A stretch of 14,375 bases of DNA from Candidatus Nomurabacteria bacterium (GCA_943349725.1 CALQZP010000021.1:1-14375); one strand, 5' to 3'. Positions 1 to 6,533 are shown, counted from the first letter of the stretch. Program-made: numbers and translations. Notes: a model not told the origin generated them from the letters alone.

Positions 1-73
1 GGCCTTTGTTTACGGCATTGATGTAGTGTTCAGTATTTCCTCTTAATTCTTTGAGTCCAATGATAGTATTCAT
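1..73 (-). CDS. Phd/YefM-type antitoxin, 5' part only
   Basis: An ATG at 73 reads leftward off the window edge for 24 codons: it starts MNTIIGLKELRGNT and continues EHYINAVNKG. This matches the N-terminus of the Phd/YefM antitoxin family, where a short beta strand is followed by a xLKELRxNTxxYI helix that belongs to the DNA-binding and dimer part. Family members repress their own toxin-antitoxin operon and neutralise a partner, often a RelE/ParE- or Doc-like toxin. The toxin would lie beyond the left edge and is not visible. A weak AGG lies about 11 nt before the start. The call rests on 24 residues, so the family is likely but the partner is unknown. Confidence 0.6.
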   Translation of the reverse strand, partial: MNTIIGLKELRGNTEHYINAVNKG

Positions 74-79
74 ACAGCA

Positions 80-108
80 AGTTTACCTAAAGATTATCTT
101 CCCGTCAA
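80..108 (-). promoter_or_regulatory. Possible promoter of the antitoxin gene, overlapping a small palindrome
   Basis: On the minus strand TTGACG (108-103) lies 17 nt from TAAACT (85-80), which would place the transcription start at or next to the ATG at 73. The -35 overlaps the palindrome TTCCCGT-CAAC-ACGGGAA (99-116). Phd/YefM operons are autoregulated through palindromes near the promoter, so an operator role is possible. The palindrome also resembles one half of the REP-like element at 2008-2073, so it may be a decayed repeat. An alternative -10 is GATAAT (98-93). Weak evidence. Confidence 0.25.
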
Positions 109-121
109 CACGGGAAACTGT

Positions 122-258
122 ACAAAACACAAACTCCTCAAAAAATCCAAACAAAGGCACAAACTACTCAAAACACAAAAACAAATTTATTCTTTCGTTT
201 GGCCTTTGGAAATTCTGTTTTGAAAAGTTTGTTTGGGTTTTTGGATACTGTGTTTTGT
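122..258. repeat. Imperfect inverted repeat downstream of livM
   Basis: The A-rich left arm (122-155, starting ACAAAACACA) is imperfectly complementary to the T-rich right arm (228-258, ending TGTGTTTTGT). The outer 10 bases and the inner CCAAACAAA/TTTGTTTGG parts pair; the middle is poor. About 70 nt lie between the arms, and they contain another ACAAAC...CAAAACACAAA variant (159-181). The element begins just after the livM stop on the minus strand and could act in 3'-end formation, but it is low in GC and has no clean stem plus U-tract. No gene is supported between 74 and 262. Confidence 0.4.
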
Positions 259-262
259 TCCT

Positions 263-1129
263 TTACAATTTATATTCTCCCGACAGTCCCTGCGGGCGGT
301 AGAGCATCAGCACGACAAGCATCAGTCCATAAATTGCCTGGCGAGTTTGCGCGGCGATATCCGGCGGGAAGCCCACAAAGCGGAGCGCCTCGGGAAGCAG
401 GATCAGCACTACGGCTCCGATGACCGCACCTTTGTTTGACGCCAGCCCGCCAAGAATAACCGCAGAGAGGAAAAAGATGGAGTCGTTCAGCGTAAAGGTA
501 GAAGGGTCAATAAACTTGATATACGAAGCGAATAGCGCACCCGCCACCGAGGCAAGCACCGCGCCGAGTACAAACACCGCAAGTTTGTAGTGAAGCGCGC
601 GGTAGCCAAACACTTGAAGCGCGTCCTCATCCTCACGAATACCTTTGAGTACCCTTCCGAACGAAGAGTGCGCCACATATCTCACGACAAGATACACCAA
701 AAATGCGAAAAGAAGTGTGAGAAGGAGAAACGAGTAGTTGGTGGAAAAAGTAAACCCAAAAAACTCCGGCCTCGGAATCCCCGGAATACCAAGGGGACCA
801 CGCGTAAGCACCTCGGCGTTGAGAAAGATACTCCACACAATGATACAAAAGCCGACGGAACCGATAGCCACAAAGTCGCCCCGAAACTTTGAGAGCACCA
901 CCCCGATACCAAGACTTACTACCGCCGAGATCAGCATTCCTATGAGAAGCGCGAGGAAGAAATTGAAATGGAAACCCGTCGTGAGAATAGCTACCGTGTA
1001 CGCACCAATGCCGAAGAAGGATGCATGCGCGAGCGAGATAAGCCCCGTGTACCCGAGCACGAGATTAAGCGAGAGCGACAATATCACGAAGATACTGGAG
1101 AGAATGGCAAGATGAATGAGATATTCCAT
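263..1129 (-). CDS. livM: Branched-chain-type ABC transporter permease, LivM family
   Basis: This 288-residue polytopic membrane protein has the LivM signature: GYTGLISLAHASFFGIGAYT near residues 27-46, a cytoplasmic loop with FGRVLKGIREDEDALQVFGY around 157-176 that contacts the ATPase, and the AVILGGLASNKGAVIGA segment followed by a C-terminal YRPQGL. LivM pairs with LivH to form the membrane channel of branched-chain amino acid or amide uptake systems. It starts 5 nt after the livH stop, so the two are surely co-transcribed. Length is normal for the family. No LivG or LivF ATPase follows; the next gene downstream is the antitoxin fragment. The substrate is not readable from sequence. Confidence 0.9.
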   Translation of the reverse strand: MEYLIHLAILSSIFVILSLSLNLVLGYTGLISLAHASFFGIGAYTVAILTTGFHFNFFLALLIGMLISAVVSLGIGVVLSKFRGDFVAIGSVGFCIIVWSIFLNAEVLTRGPLGIPGIPRPEFFGFTFSTNYSFLLLTLLFAFLVYLVVRYVAHSSFGRVLKGIREDEDALQVFGYRALHYKLAVFVLGAVLASVAGALFASYIKFIDPSTFTLNDSIFFLSAVILGGLASNKGAVIGAVVLILLPEALRFVGFPPDIAAQTRQAIYGLMLVVLMLYRPQGLSGEYKL

Positions 1130-1134
1130 AGTGT

Positions 1135-2001
1135 TTATCGCGGGAATAGTCCTTTAGGTTTCCAAATGAGGAACAAGAGGAGGACGGTGAACGCGATCGC
1201 GAGCCTCCACTCCCCCGACACCTTCCAGATGCCGAAGTTTTCTATGAACGCGACAAGGAACGCACCCGCGATACCGCCGTAGAGATTGCCGATACCGCCG
1301 ACGATAGACGCGGAGATGACGCTAAGGAGCCAGAGGAGTCCCATCGTAGGTTCAATGCCGGTATCAAATCCGATAAGGAGTCCCGCGAGCCCGCCGATAC
1401 ATCCCGCAATAAAAAATACGAAACCGATATTCTTCTCGGTGTTGATGCCCACCATCTTCGCCACTTCTTCGTCATCGCTCACCGCGATGAGCGCTTTGCC
1501 GAACATAGAAAAACGCAAAAGCAGAAAAAGCGCGAGTGAAAGAACAACCGCAATAGCAAGCGTGACGAGCTGGATTGCCGTCATCGTTCCGCCAAAAAAT
1601 TCAAGCGTAGGATTTCCCGGAAGTAAATTCGCAAGTGTCTGAAACTGGCTGGTGAAAAGAATAGCGACGATTGCCTGAATAAAGGTGAGCACGCCGAGCG
1701 AGGCGATGAGGAGGACACTGCTTGACGCCTTCCTCGCGCGAAGCGGAGCGTACACCACTTTGTAGACAGCGAGGCTAAGCACCCCCGAAAGTAGAACGGC
1801 AAGCGGTACTCCCACCCACAGGGAGAGCCCGAGCATTTTCATAAAATAGAAACCCGCGTATCCCCCGACCACCACCATCACGCCATAGCCAATATCGATA
1901 AACTTTGCCGTGCTAAAAATCAGGTTAAAGCCAAGCACCAGCACCGCGTAGATGGCGCCGGAAACGATGCTGTTGGCGACTAATTGAGGAAAAATATCCA
2001 T
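1135..2001 (-). CDS. livH: Branched-chain-type ABC transporter permease, LivH family
   Basis: From the ATG at 2001 the protein has 288 residues. It shows the LivH features: an N-terminal VANSIVSGAIYAVLVLGFNL helix, FIDIGYGVMVVVGGYAGFY, the FGKALIAVSDDEEVAKMVGI ATPase-contact loop near residue 170, a VISASIVGGIGNLYGGIAGA segment, and the ending WKPKGLFPR typical of this permease type. It is the partner of LivM. A second in-frame ATG at 2013 would add four residues but lies inside the REP-like element (2008-2073), so 2001 is preferred; neither start has a good Shine-Dalgarno. An extended -10 (TGCTATAGT, minus strand 2096-2088) on the far side of the repeat could drive the pair, but no clear -35 is visible. 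Confidence 0.9.
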   Translation of the reverse strand: MDIFPQLVANSIVSGAIYAVLVLGFNLIFSTAKFIDIGYGVMVVVGGYAGFYFMKMLGLSLWVGVPLAVLLSGVLSLAVYKVVYAPLRARKASSSVLLIASLGVLTFIQAIVAILFTSQFQTLANLLPGNPTLEFFGGTMTAIQLVTLAIAVVLSLALFLLLRFSMFGKALIAVSDDEEVAKMVGINTEKNIGFVFFIAGCIGGLAGLLIGFDTGIEPTMGLLWLLSVISASIVGGIGNLYGGIAGAFLVAFIENFGIWKVSGEWRLAIAFTVLLLFLIWKPKGLFPR

Positions 2002-2007
2002 GTTTGG

Positions 2008-2073
2008 TGTCATTCCCGTGAAGACGGGAATCCAGTCTTAAGTTTCTGGATCCCCGCATCCGCGAGGATGACA
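2008..2073. repeat. REP/MITE-like double palindrome
   Basis: Two 28-nt arms (2008-2035 and 2046-2073) form an imperfect inverted repeat around a 10-nt spacer, with 21 of 28 positions complementary and most differences being transitions. Each arm is itself a hairpin: ATTCCCGT...ACGGGAAT on the left and ATCCCCGC...GCGAGGAT on the right. The outer ends read TGTCAT and ATGACA. This style of TGTCAT-TCCCG...GGAATCCAG interspersed repeat is widespread in bacterial genomes. It covers the alternative ATG of livH. No transposase is nearby, so any mobility would depend on one elsewhere. Confidence 0.75.
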
Positions 2074-2139
2074 GAAAATATAGGAAAACTATAGCATGAA
2101 AGAGAGCTACAAATAAGGGTTTCCCGCCCTAGGAATAAG

Positions 2140-2169
2140 TTGACAAATAGGGGTATTTCGTGCTACAAT
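2140..2169 (+). promoter_or_regulatory. Near-consensus sigma70-type promoter
   Basis: TTGACA (2140-2145) is followed after 18 nt by TACAAT (2164-2169), with TG one base upstream (extended -10, TGCTACAAT). Transcription should start near 2176, giving a leader of about 140 nt before the secreted-protein ATG at 2317. It is the clearest promoter in the window. Confidence 0.8.
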
Positions 2170-2185
2170 TCCCGCAGTGCTATGA

Positions 2186-2273
2186 TAGGAAGCAAATCGC
2201 TTTCCTACGCTAGAAAAGAGGGCCTTGAAACCCCACTTTTCTATCCAGAAGTGCTTGTCCGAACGAGTTTTGG
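2186..2273 (+). promoter_or_regulatory. Structured 5' leader with three tandem hairpins
   Basis: Three stem-loops follow one another in the transcribed leader. Hairpin I: TAGGAAGC (2186-2193) pairs with GCTTTCCTA (2199-2207) with one bulged base. Hairpin II: TAGAAAAG (2211-2218) and GGG (2220-2222) pair with CCC and CTTTTCTA (2232-2243). Hairpin III: CCAGAA (2245-2250) pairs with TTTTGG (2268-2273), and inside it CTTGT pairs with ACGAG around a CCGA loop. A purine-rich single strand containing the ribosome site follows. It matches no riboswitch class I can recognise. Confidence 0.5.
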
Positions 2274-2316
2274 CTATGCATCAACGGAGGCAAATTCAAA
2301 CGGAAAGTCCTTTTTT

Positions 2317-3033
2317 ATGAAAAATTATCTGTTGGTTTTCTTGGCGTTAGTTGTCACTTCTTTCACCTCCCCCACCGCCTGGGCACAGACCGAAAAGCCG
2401 TTGGTCAAGCCGGTCGCACTCTCCTTTCTGAGGGTTGGCTCCGCTACAAATGTGGTGTCCTCCTACTCGGCGGGGCCAGAGAGCGACACGCTTATGGCAG
2501 GCTGGACGTCTGGAGAAAGTCAGGTTCGGCTTATCGCCCACTACAGCGGTGGAAGCACAAACCTGGGGGCCTTCCAACTCTCGGAAATTGGGAAAGAAAG
2601 GAACTTTGAATGGACTCCGGGTCAAGAGTTTCCCCCCATCGATCTTCCGGATGGGACTGAAAGGTTTCTGTTAAGTTTCATCGGAAAAATCCGGAACCAG
2701 TACCACTCCATCGGTGGAGGGATGGTTGTGGAGGTTGCCCCGATGAAATTCGTGGCGAAAGCTGAAAAGCTTTGGGACGGGGAGGTTTTTGCGGACTACC
2801 TGTTCGTTGACGAGTCCGGTAAGTACCGGGTTGTTGACGGAAACAAGTGGGCGGGAGAAGCTCCCACCGTGGACCAGCCGGTTTTCCTCGGTTCGGACGA
2901 GGAAAACTACTTCGCCGCGGAAAAGAAAGGAGAAAAGTTTCTCCTCTCCACCGAAGTCTTCAGCGTGCTCAAGACGCGCGCGGACTATCGGCGTGCCAGC
3001 GCGGTGCGGATGGAACAACGGGAGAGAAAGTAA
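2317..3033 (+). CDS. Secreted protein of unknown function with signal peptide
   Basis: The frame is open from 2140, but the ATG at 2317 is chosen because it has GGAAAG 9 nt upstream and starts a clean signal peptide: MKNYLL, a hydrophobic core VFLALVVTSF, then AWA before Q24, a signal peptidase I site. The full protein has 238 residues. The mature part is rich in beta-prone segments (SFLRVGSATNVVSSY, QVRLIAHYSGGSTNLGAF, FLLSFIGKIRNQYHS) and ends in a charged tail (RMEQRERK); no cysteine or further membrane helix is seen. I do not recognise the family. It sits as a self-contained unit (own promoter, structured leader, own terminator) between livH and the binding protein on the opposite strand, which suggests a later insertion into the transporter locus, though this is inference. 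Confidence 0.75.
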   Translation: MKNYLLVFLALVVTSFTSPTAWAQTEKPLVKPVALSFLRVGSATNVVSSYSAGPESDTLMAGWTSGESQVRLIAHYSGGSTNLGAFQLSEIGKERNFEWTPGQEFPPIDLPDGTERFLLSFIGKIRNQYHSIGGGMVVEVAPMKFVAKAEKLWDGEVFADYLFVDESGKYRVVDGNKWAGEAPTVDQPVFLGSDEENYFAAEKKGEKFLLSTEVFSVLKTRADYRRASAVRMEQRERK

Positions 3034-3051
3034 TCTCCCGCACAAATTCAC

Positions 3052-3091
3052 GAGACCCGAGTGTGTCATGCACGCTCGGGGCTCTTTTTTT
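3052..3091 (+). terminator. Intrinsic terminator of the secreted-protein gene
   Basis: A strong stem GAGACCCGAGTGTG / CACGCTCGGGGCTC (3052-3065 with 3071-3084, a few mismatches or G-U pairs) with loop TCATG is followed at once by seven T (3085-3091). It lies 18 nt after the stop codon. Confidence 0.9.
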
Positions 3092-3108
3092 ATACAGCCC
3101 CAAACGCA

Positions 3109-3145
3109 AACCAGCCTCGGCTTCGCCGAGGCTGGTTTTCTTTTC
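3109..3145. terminator. Second hairpin between convergent genes
   Basis: A perfect 13-bp stem AACCAGCCTCGGC / GCCGAGGCTGGTT (3109-3121, 3125-3137) with a TTC loop is followed on the plus strand by TTCTTTTCTTCTT. It backs up the terminator just upstream and, on the minus strand, lies 49 nt past the binding-protein stop, though without a good U-tract there. The stretch 3156-3185 holds a short TTTCTAC/TACTTAC tandem motif. Confidence 0.7.
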
Positions 3146-3185
3146 TTCTTCTCTTTTCTACTTTCTACTTTCTACGTACTACTTA

Positions 3186-4331
3186 CTATTTCACGTACAC
3201 CTCTTTCTTCCCCGCCTTAATCACCTCAACGGTGTGTCCGCCAATGCGGTCGCCGTTTTCGCCAATCGTGATTTTACCCGAGGCTCCCTCCCAATCCTTT
3301 ACGATTCGTGACCACGCAGCGATTTTCTCGCCATTGTACCCTACCGCTTCAATCGCGTCCTTAATCAGATAGACGGCGTCATATTCGGTCTGTCCGTACG
3401 CTTGATACGGCATATCGGCCCCAAACTGCGTCTTGTAGTCAACGAGGAGTTTCGCAAACTTCGCGTTGTTTGGGTCGCTACTAAACTCTGCGGTAATACC
3501 TCCCTCAAGAAGGTCCTTGTACGTCGCGATGAGTGTCACATCACCTCCCGTTGCGTCATTGATAACAATCATCGGCTTCCACTTGAGGTCCTGCACCTGC
3601 TTGAAGATACGCTCGGACATCGCAGGTGTTTGCGTATCAATAAAGAACGCATCTGACTTTGATGCCTTGAGCTTGGTGAGCTGTGAACGGAAGTCCGAAC
3701 TTGCGGTGGTTACTTCCTCTTTAACAATTGTACCTCCGAGCTCTTCAAATCGAGCGGAAAATGCCTTATAGACGCCGAGTGCATAGTCGGTCTGCTCCTG
3801 AATGAGCGCAACCTTTTTGAAACCCTTGTCGGTGTAAAGTACATCCGCAAGTACTCGGCCTTGAGAAGCGTCGGACGGATAGTTTCTGAAGAAATACGGG
3901 CTGATACCGGTAAGGTCTGGGCTACTTGAGCCAGGAGAGAAGAGTGCAACCTTCGCTTCTGTCGCTATCGGAGTCGCTGCAATGGATTCGCCACTGCAGA
4001 ACCCGCCCAAGATGAGCTGAACCTTGTCTACACTCACGAGTTTCTGCGCTGCGCTGGTCGCGTCTTTGCCGTTACACTTCGCATCTTCGATAATGAGTTC
4101 AAGAGGTTGTCCCTTGATACCGCCCATCGCGTTGATTTCATCCACCGCAATCTTGTAGATATTGCGTGCACCTTCGGCATACGAAGCGGCATCTCCCGTA
4201 AGTGGGAGCAGTACACCAATCTTAATCGGAGTTTTTTCCTCTACTTTTTTTGTTCCCGCCTTTCCGCCATACGCCACAAATCCTCCCACAATGAGGAGAA
4301 GTACCACAAGCCATGTAATTGTTTTCGCCAT
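3186..4331 (-). CDS. Branched-chain-type ABC transporter substrate-binding protein (LivK-like, membrane-anchored)
   Basis: From the ATG at 4331 the protein has 381 residues. An N-terminal helix (TITWLVVLLLIVGGFVAY) is followed by IKIGVLLPLTGDAASYAEGA, the typical opening of type I periplasmic binding proteins of the LivK/Peripla_BP_6 group. Further family segments are AVDEINAMGGIKGQPLELII, LILGGFCSGES, FSPGSSSPDLTG and FFRNYPSDASQGRVLA. No lipobox cysteine is present, so it is probably tethered by an uncleaved helix. It should deliver a branched-chain amino acid or similar ligand to LivH-LivM. Upstream in-frame starts (ATG 4364, GTG 4376) are less likely: the promoter places the RNA start near 4374. 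The cysteine pair (KCNGKD and GFCSGES) could form a disulfide. Confidence 0.88.
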   Translation of the reverse strand: MAKTITWLVVLLLIVGGFVAYGGKAGTKKVEEKTPIKIGVLLPLTGDAASYAEGARNIYKIAVDEINAMGGIKGQPLELIIEDAKCNGKDATSAAQKLVSVDKVQLILGGFCSGESIAATPIATEAKVALFSPGSSSPDLTGISPYFFRNYPSDASQGRVLADVLYTDKGFKKVALIQEQTDYALGVYKAFSARFEELGGTIVKEEVTTASSDFRSQLTKLKASKSDAFFIDTQTPAMSERIFKQVQDLKWKPMIVINDATGGDVTLIATYKDLLEGGITAEFSSDPNNAKFAKLLVDYKTQFGADMPYQAYGQTEYDAVYLIKDAIEAVGYNGEKIAAWSRIVKDWEGASGKITIGENGDRIGGHTVEVIKAGKKEVYVK

Positions 4332-4380
4332 TCCCGCCCCGCTTCCCTGTGTATCTGGTTCCATACTGCGTATCACTTGT

Positions 4381-4410
4381 TTTATAGGAGCCTTCCGGTC
4401 TCCATTTCAA
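4381..4410 (-). promoter_or_regulatory. Promoter of the substrate-binding protein gene
   Basis: On the minus strand TTGAAA (4410-4405) lies 18 nt from TATAAA (4386-4381), each 5 of 6 to consensus. The predicted start near 4374 gives a leader of about 42 nt to the ATG at 4331. The rest of the divergent gap up to 4560 holds only a 7-bp palindrome AGATTTT-GAG-AAAATCT (4474-4490). Confidence 0.6.
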
Positions 4411-4557
4411 CAAGTTTGTGTGGAAGATTTCTGACACACTATCAGCGCATCTGCCATAGAAAAAATAATAAAAAGATTTTGAGAAAATCTATTCGCATTG
4501 TAATACCGCCCATAAAAAAAGCAAGAACAAAAACGTTTCGCTACCATCTGTCCAGAG

Positions 4558-4566
4558 TGGTATACT
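4558..4566 (+). promoter_or_regulatory. Extended -10 promoter of the small membrane protein gene
   Basis: TGGTATACT is an extended -10 element (TGn plus TATACT at 4561-4566). No good -35 is seen. The start site would be near 4573, about 23 nt before the ATG at 4596, with no Shine-Dalgarno. Confidence 0.45.
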
Positions 4567-4595
4567 TCAGCTATTATTCATTCTCCATTCATTTT

Positions 4596-4940
4596 ATGAA
4601 ACAAGACACTTTTACGCGCGCTTCGGGAGCTATCTTTCTCGTTATTATGCTCTTCCACCTTGCACGGATAGTGCAGGGTTGGGAAGGAATTATTAACGGA
4701 TGGACCATTCCTATGTGGTTTTCTTACCTAGCGGTTCTCGTGACCGGGTACTTTGCGATGAACGGGCTCCGCCTCGGCAAAAAATATCCTTACCGGTCAT
4801 ACTTTTCTGAAAATCCTGGGTATGCTAGAGTACGAGCCCATGAAAACCTTACTAAAACGTCGTTCAGTATACATCAGCCTGTCGGTCCTTATCGCGCTTT
4901 TCGCGCTCTATTTCGTCACGCTAGGAGGTACGCAAGGTAA
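4596..4940 (+). CDS. Small two-helix membrane protein, 3' end overlapping the adaptor gene
   Basis: The frame starts at MKQDTFTRASG. Two membrane helices are evident: GAIFLVIMLFHLARIV (about residues 11-26) and a segment around PMWFSYLAVLVTGYFAMNGL (about 39-58), joined by a QGWEGIINGW loop. Function unknown; short proteins of this two-helix type occur in CPR genomes from my knowledge of the group. The convincing part ends near residue 63 (LRLGKK). The following 50 residues are Arg/His/Ser-rich, cover the start of the next gene by 101 bp and look like an out-of-frame reading. A run of six A (4779-4784) sits exactly at this change: one extra base there would end the protein at 4810. So the true C-terminus is uncertain. 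Confidence 0.6.
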   Translation: MKQDTFTRASGAIFLVIMLFHLARIVQGWEGIINGWTIPMWFSYLAVLVTGYFAMNGLRLGKKYPYRSYFSENPGYARVRAHENLTKTSFSIHQPVGPYRAFRALFRHARRYAR

Positions 4941-6372
4941 GGCGGAAACAGCTGTAGTGGTAACGCAAAACCTCACCGAGGAAGTCCGCATCACCGGCAC
5001 CATCAAAGCGACTCAAAAAGTATCGCTTTCGTTTGACCGCGCCGGTACCATTATCTCCCTGCCCTACCCTGTGGGAACCGCGGTGCAAGCGGGGATGATT
5101 ATTGCCTCACTCCAAAACGAATCCGAGCAAGCGAGCGTTGAGGAACAGAAGGCACAGGTCGCAATTGAGGAGACGAAGCTCGCAAAAATAAAGGAGGGTA
5201 CGCGGGGCGAGGAACTCCGTCTTAAGGAAGCAGAGACAAGGAAGGCCGAAGTGGCGTTCCAAAACGCACAAAGCAAAACGAGTGCGACTCTTGCCGATGC
5301 CTACAGCGCCGGCGAAGAAGCACTCAACCGTTATGCTGACCCATTTTTCACGAGTGACGATGGTCAGACACCACGTCTTACCTATGCAACCGGCGCACAA
5401 ACTTCCATTGATGCCGAGCAAAAACGTTTAACCGCGGGTACCAAGATAAAGGACCTGCAACAACTTCTCGGAGCCGAAAAACAAGGAGCTTCTTCACTTG
5501 AAACCGCACTGCAAGATTTGCGCGCCATACAGGATATGTTCATCACCTTGGGTCTCACCCTCCGTGAGACCAGTACTCTTGATTCGGCAACTCTCCTCGA
5601 CTATCGCACACGCGTGACCTCCGCGCGAAGCGCACTCGCGACAGCCATCACCTCCATACAAACCCAAACGAGCTCCCTTCGCGACACCTCGGCCGAATTT
5701 GACCGCACCTCACGGGCGCTTGAACTTGCAAAGGCCCCCGCCACAGCTGAAACCGTGCGGGAAGCCGAACAAGAAATTCTGCAAGCGAGGGCAAAGCTTC
5801 GGAGTACAGGGGCCTCTCTTGAAAAAACGCGAATTCGCGCGCCCTTTAACGGAAAGATTGCTTCAAAAAGTGCAGAGATAGGCGAAACGGTTTCCAGCGG
5901 AAAAGCTATTATGGACTTTCTCGGTACCGGTGGGTTTGTCATTGAGGCAAAAGTATCCGAATCCGATATTACAAAAATTGTAGACGGCGACAAAGCCGAC
6001 GTAACCCTGGACGCCTACGGGAGCGGGCTTGCCTTCACCGCGCGTGTCGCTTCCATAGAGCCCTCCTCAACCGAAATAGATGGCGTGTCCACCTACAAGA
6101 CCACCTTCACGGTTGATGACACCACCGCGAATATTCGTTCAGGTATGACCGCAAACGTAACCATTAAACGCACACTCAAAGAGAACGCACTCACCCTCCC
6201 CTCCCGCGCCATCATCACCGAAGACGGTGCCTCGTCAGTTATGAAAATAAACGAAAAAGGACCCGCACAAAAGTCACCGGTCACTCTCGGTGTTCGGAAC
6301 GGCTCCGGCACCGTAGAAATCCTCTCCGGCCTCTCTTCCGGCGACACGGTCCTCATCCCCTCCGCAAAATAG
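4840..6372 (+). CDS. Periplasmic adaptor subunit, HlyD/RND membrane-fusion family
   Basis: 510 residues from the ATG at 4840. There is a short basic N-terminus (MKTLLKRRS), one anchor helix (VYISLSVLIALFALYFVTLG), then the first half of a biotinyl/lipoyl domain (ITGTIKATQKVSLSFDRAGT, about 51-70). Two Ala/Glu/Lys-rich coiled-coil arms flank a large helical insert (about 95-325). The second lipoyl half follows (LEKTRIRAPFNGKI, from about 327), then the beta-barrel and membrane-proximal domains (SGMTANVTIKR, LPSRAI). Such adaptors link an inner-membrane pump, often a MacB-type ABC exporter, to the outside. No pump gene follows here. An ATG at 4822 in frame overlaps a possible -10 (TATGCT 4821-4826), which favours 4840. 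Confidence 0.85.
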   Translation: MKTLLKRRSVYISLSVLIALFALYFVTLGGTQGKAETAVVVTQNLTEEVRITGTIKATQKVSLSFDRAGTIISLPYPVGTAVQAGMIIASLQNESEQASVEEQKAQVAIEETKLAKIKEGTRGEELRLKEAETRKAEVAFQNAQSKTSATLADAYSAGEEALNRYADPFFTSDDGQTPRLTYATGAQTSIDAEQKRLTAGTKIKDLQQLLGAEKQGASSLETALQDLRAIQDMFITLGLTLRETSTLDSATLLDYRTRVTSARSALATAITSIQTQTSSLRDTSAEFDRTSRALELAKAPATAETVREAEQEILQARAKLRSTGASLEKTRIRAPFNGKIASKSAEIGETVSSGKAIMDFLGTGGFVIEAKVSESDITKIVDGDKADVTLDAYGSGLAFTARVASIEPSSTEIDGVSTYKTTFTVDDTTANIRSGMTANVTIKRTLKENALTLPSRAIITEDGASSVMKINEKGPAQKSPVTLGVRNGSGTVEILSGLSSGDTVLIPSAK

Positions 6373-6380
6373 CTTCTTTT

Positions 6381-6461
6381 TAGTTCTCCCTTTTCTAAAG
6401 GGAGTACCGCATTCTTATGCGGGGAGGGATTTTAAACGGAGGTGCCGTCTTCGGCGGAGGA
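6381..6461 (+). repeat. Interspersed hairpin repeat, copy A (three stem-loops)
   Basis: It reads TAGTTCTCCC then TTTTCTAAAGGGAG, forming the stem CTCCCTTT/AAAGGGAG. A second hairpin CCGCAT-TCTT-ATGCGG follows with GGAGGGATT after it, and a third, GCCG-TCTT-CGGC, with GGAGGATT after it. Copy B at 8430-8492 has the same first stem, a different second stem and the same TCTT loop. After copy A comes a nearly pure pyrimidine tract (6461-6495). Confidence 0.7.
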
Positions 6462-6493
6462 TTTTCTCTCTCCTCCCTCACTTCCTCCTCCCT

Positions 6494-6533
6494 CCAATAG
6501 CTACTCTTTACTTGGGTAAAGAGTAGCTATTGG
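6494..6533. repeat. Perfect 18-bp hairpin with TTGG loop (CTTTAC/GTAAAG family)
   Basis: The arms CCAATAGCTACTCTTTAC (6494-6511) and GTAAAGAGTAGCTATTGG (6516-6533) are perfectly complementary around a TTGG loop. It lies between the convergent adaptor and hisI genes. No T-run follows on either strand, so it is not a standard intrinsic terminator. The inner 28 bases are identical to the hairpin at 8837-8864, and the core is shared with 8882-8921. Confidence 0.85.

Noticed and set aside
199..439. Short plus-strand frames over the livM 3' end
   Set aside because: They are antisense to livM codons and have low-complexity or out-of-frame composition.
590..1115. Plus-strand frames of about 100-125 codons opposite livM
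   Set aside because: Mirror frames of a strongly supported permease gene; no start signals or recognisable motifs.
2140..2316. N-terminal extension of the secreted protein back to 2140
   Set aside because: It starts inside the -35 element, runs through the hairpin leader, and would bury a clean signal peptide; the ATG at 2317 has its own ribosome site.
4107..4595. Long plus-strand reading frame overlapping the binding-protein gene
   Set aside because: It is antisense to a clear binding-protein gene with an unnatural His/Ser/Arg-rich composition; only the part from 4596 looks like a protein.
6494..6533. Intrinsic terminator shared by the adaptor and hisI genes
   Set aside because: The stem is perfect but neither strand has a T-run; the hisI terminator is the separate hairpin at 6554-6584.
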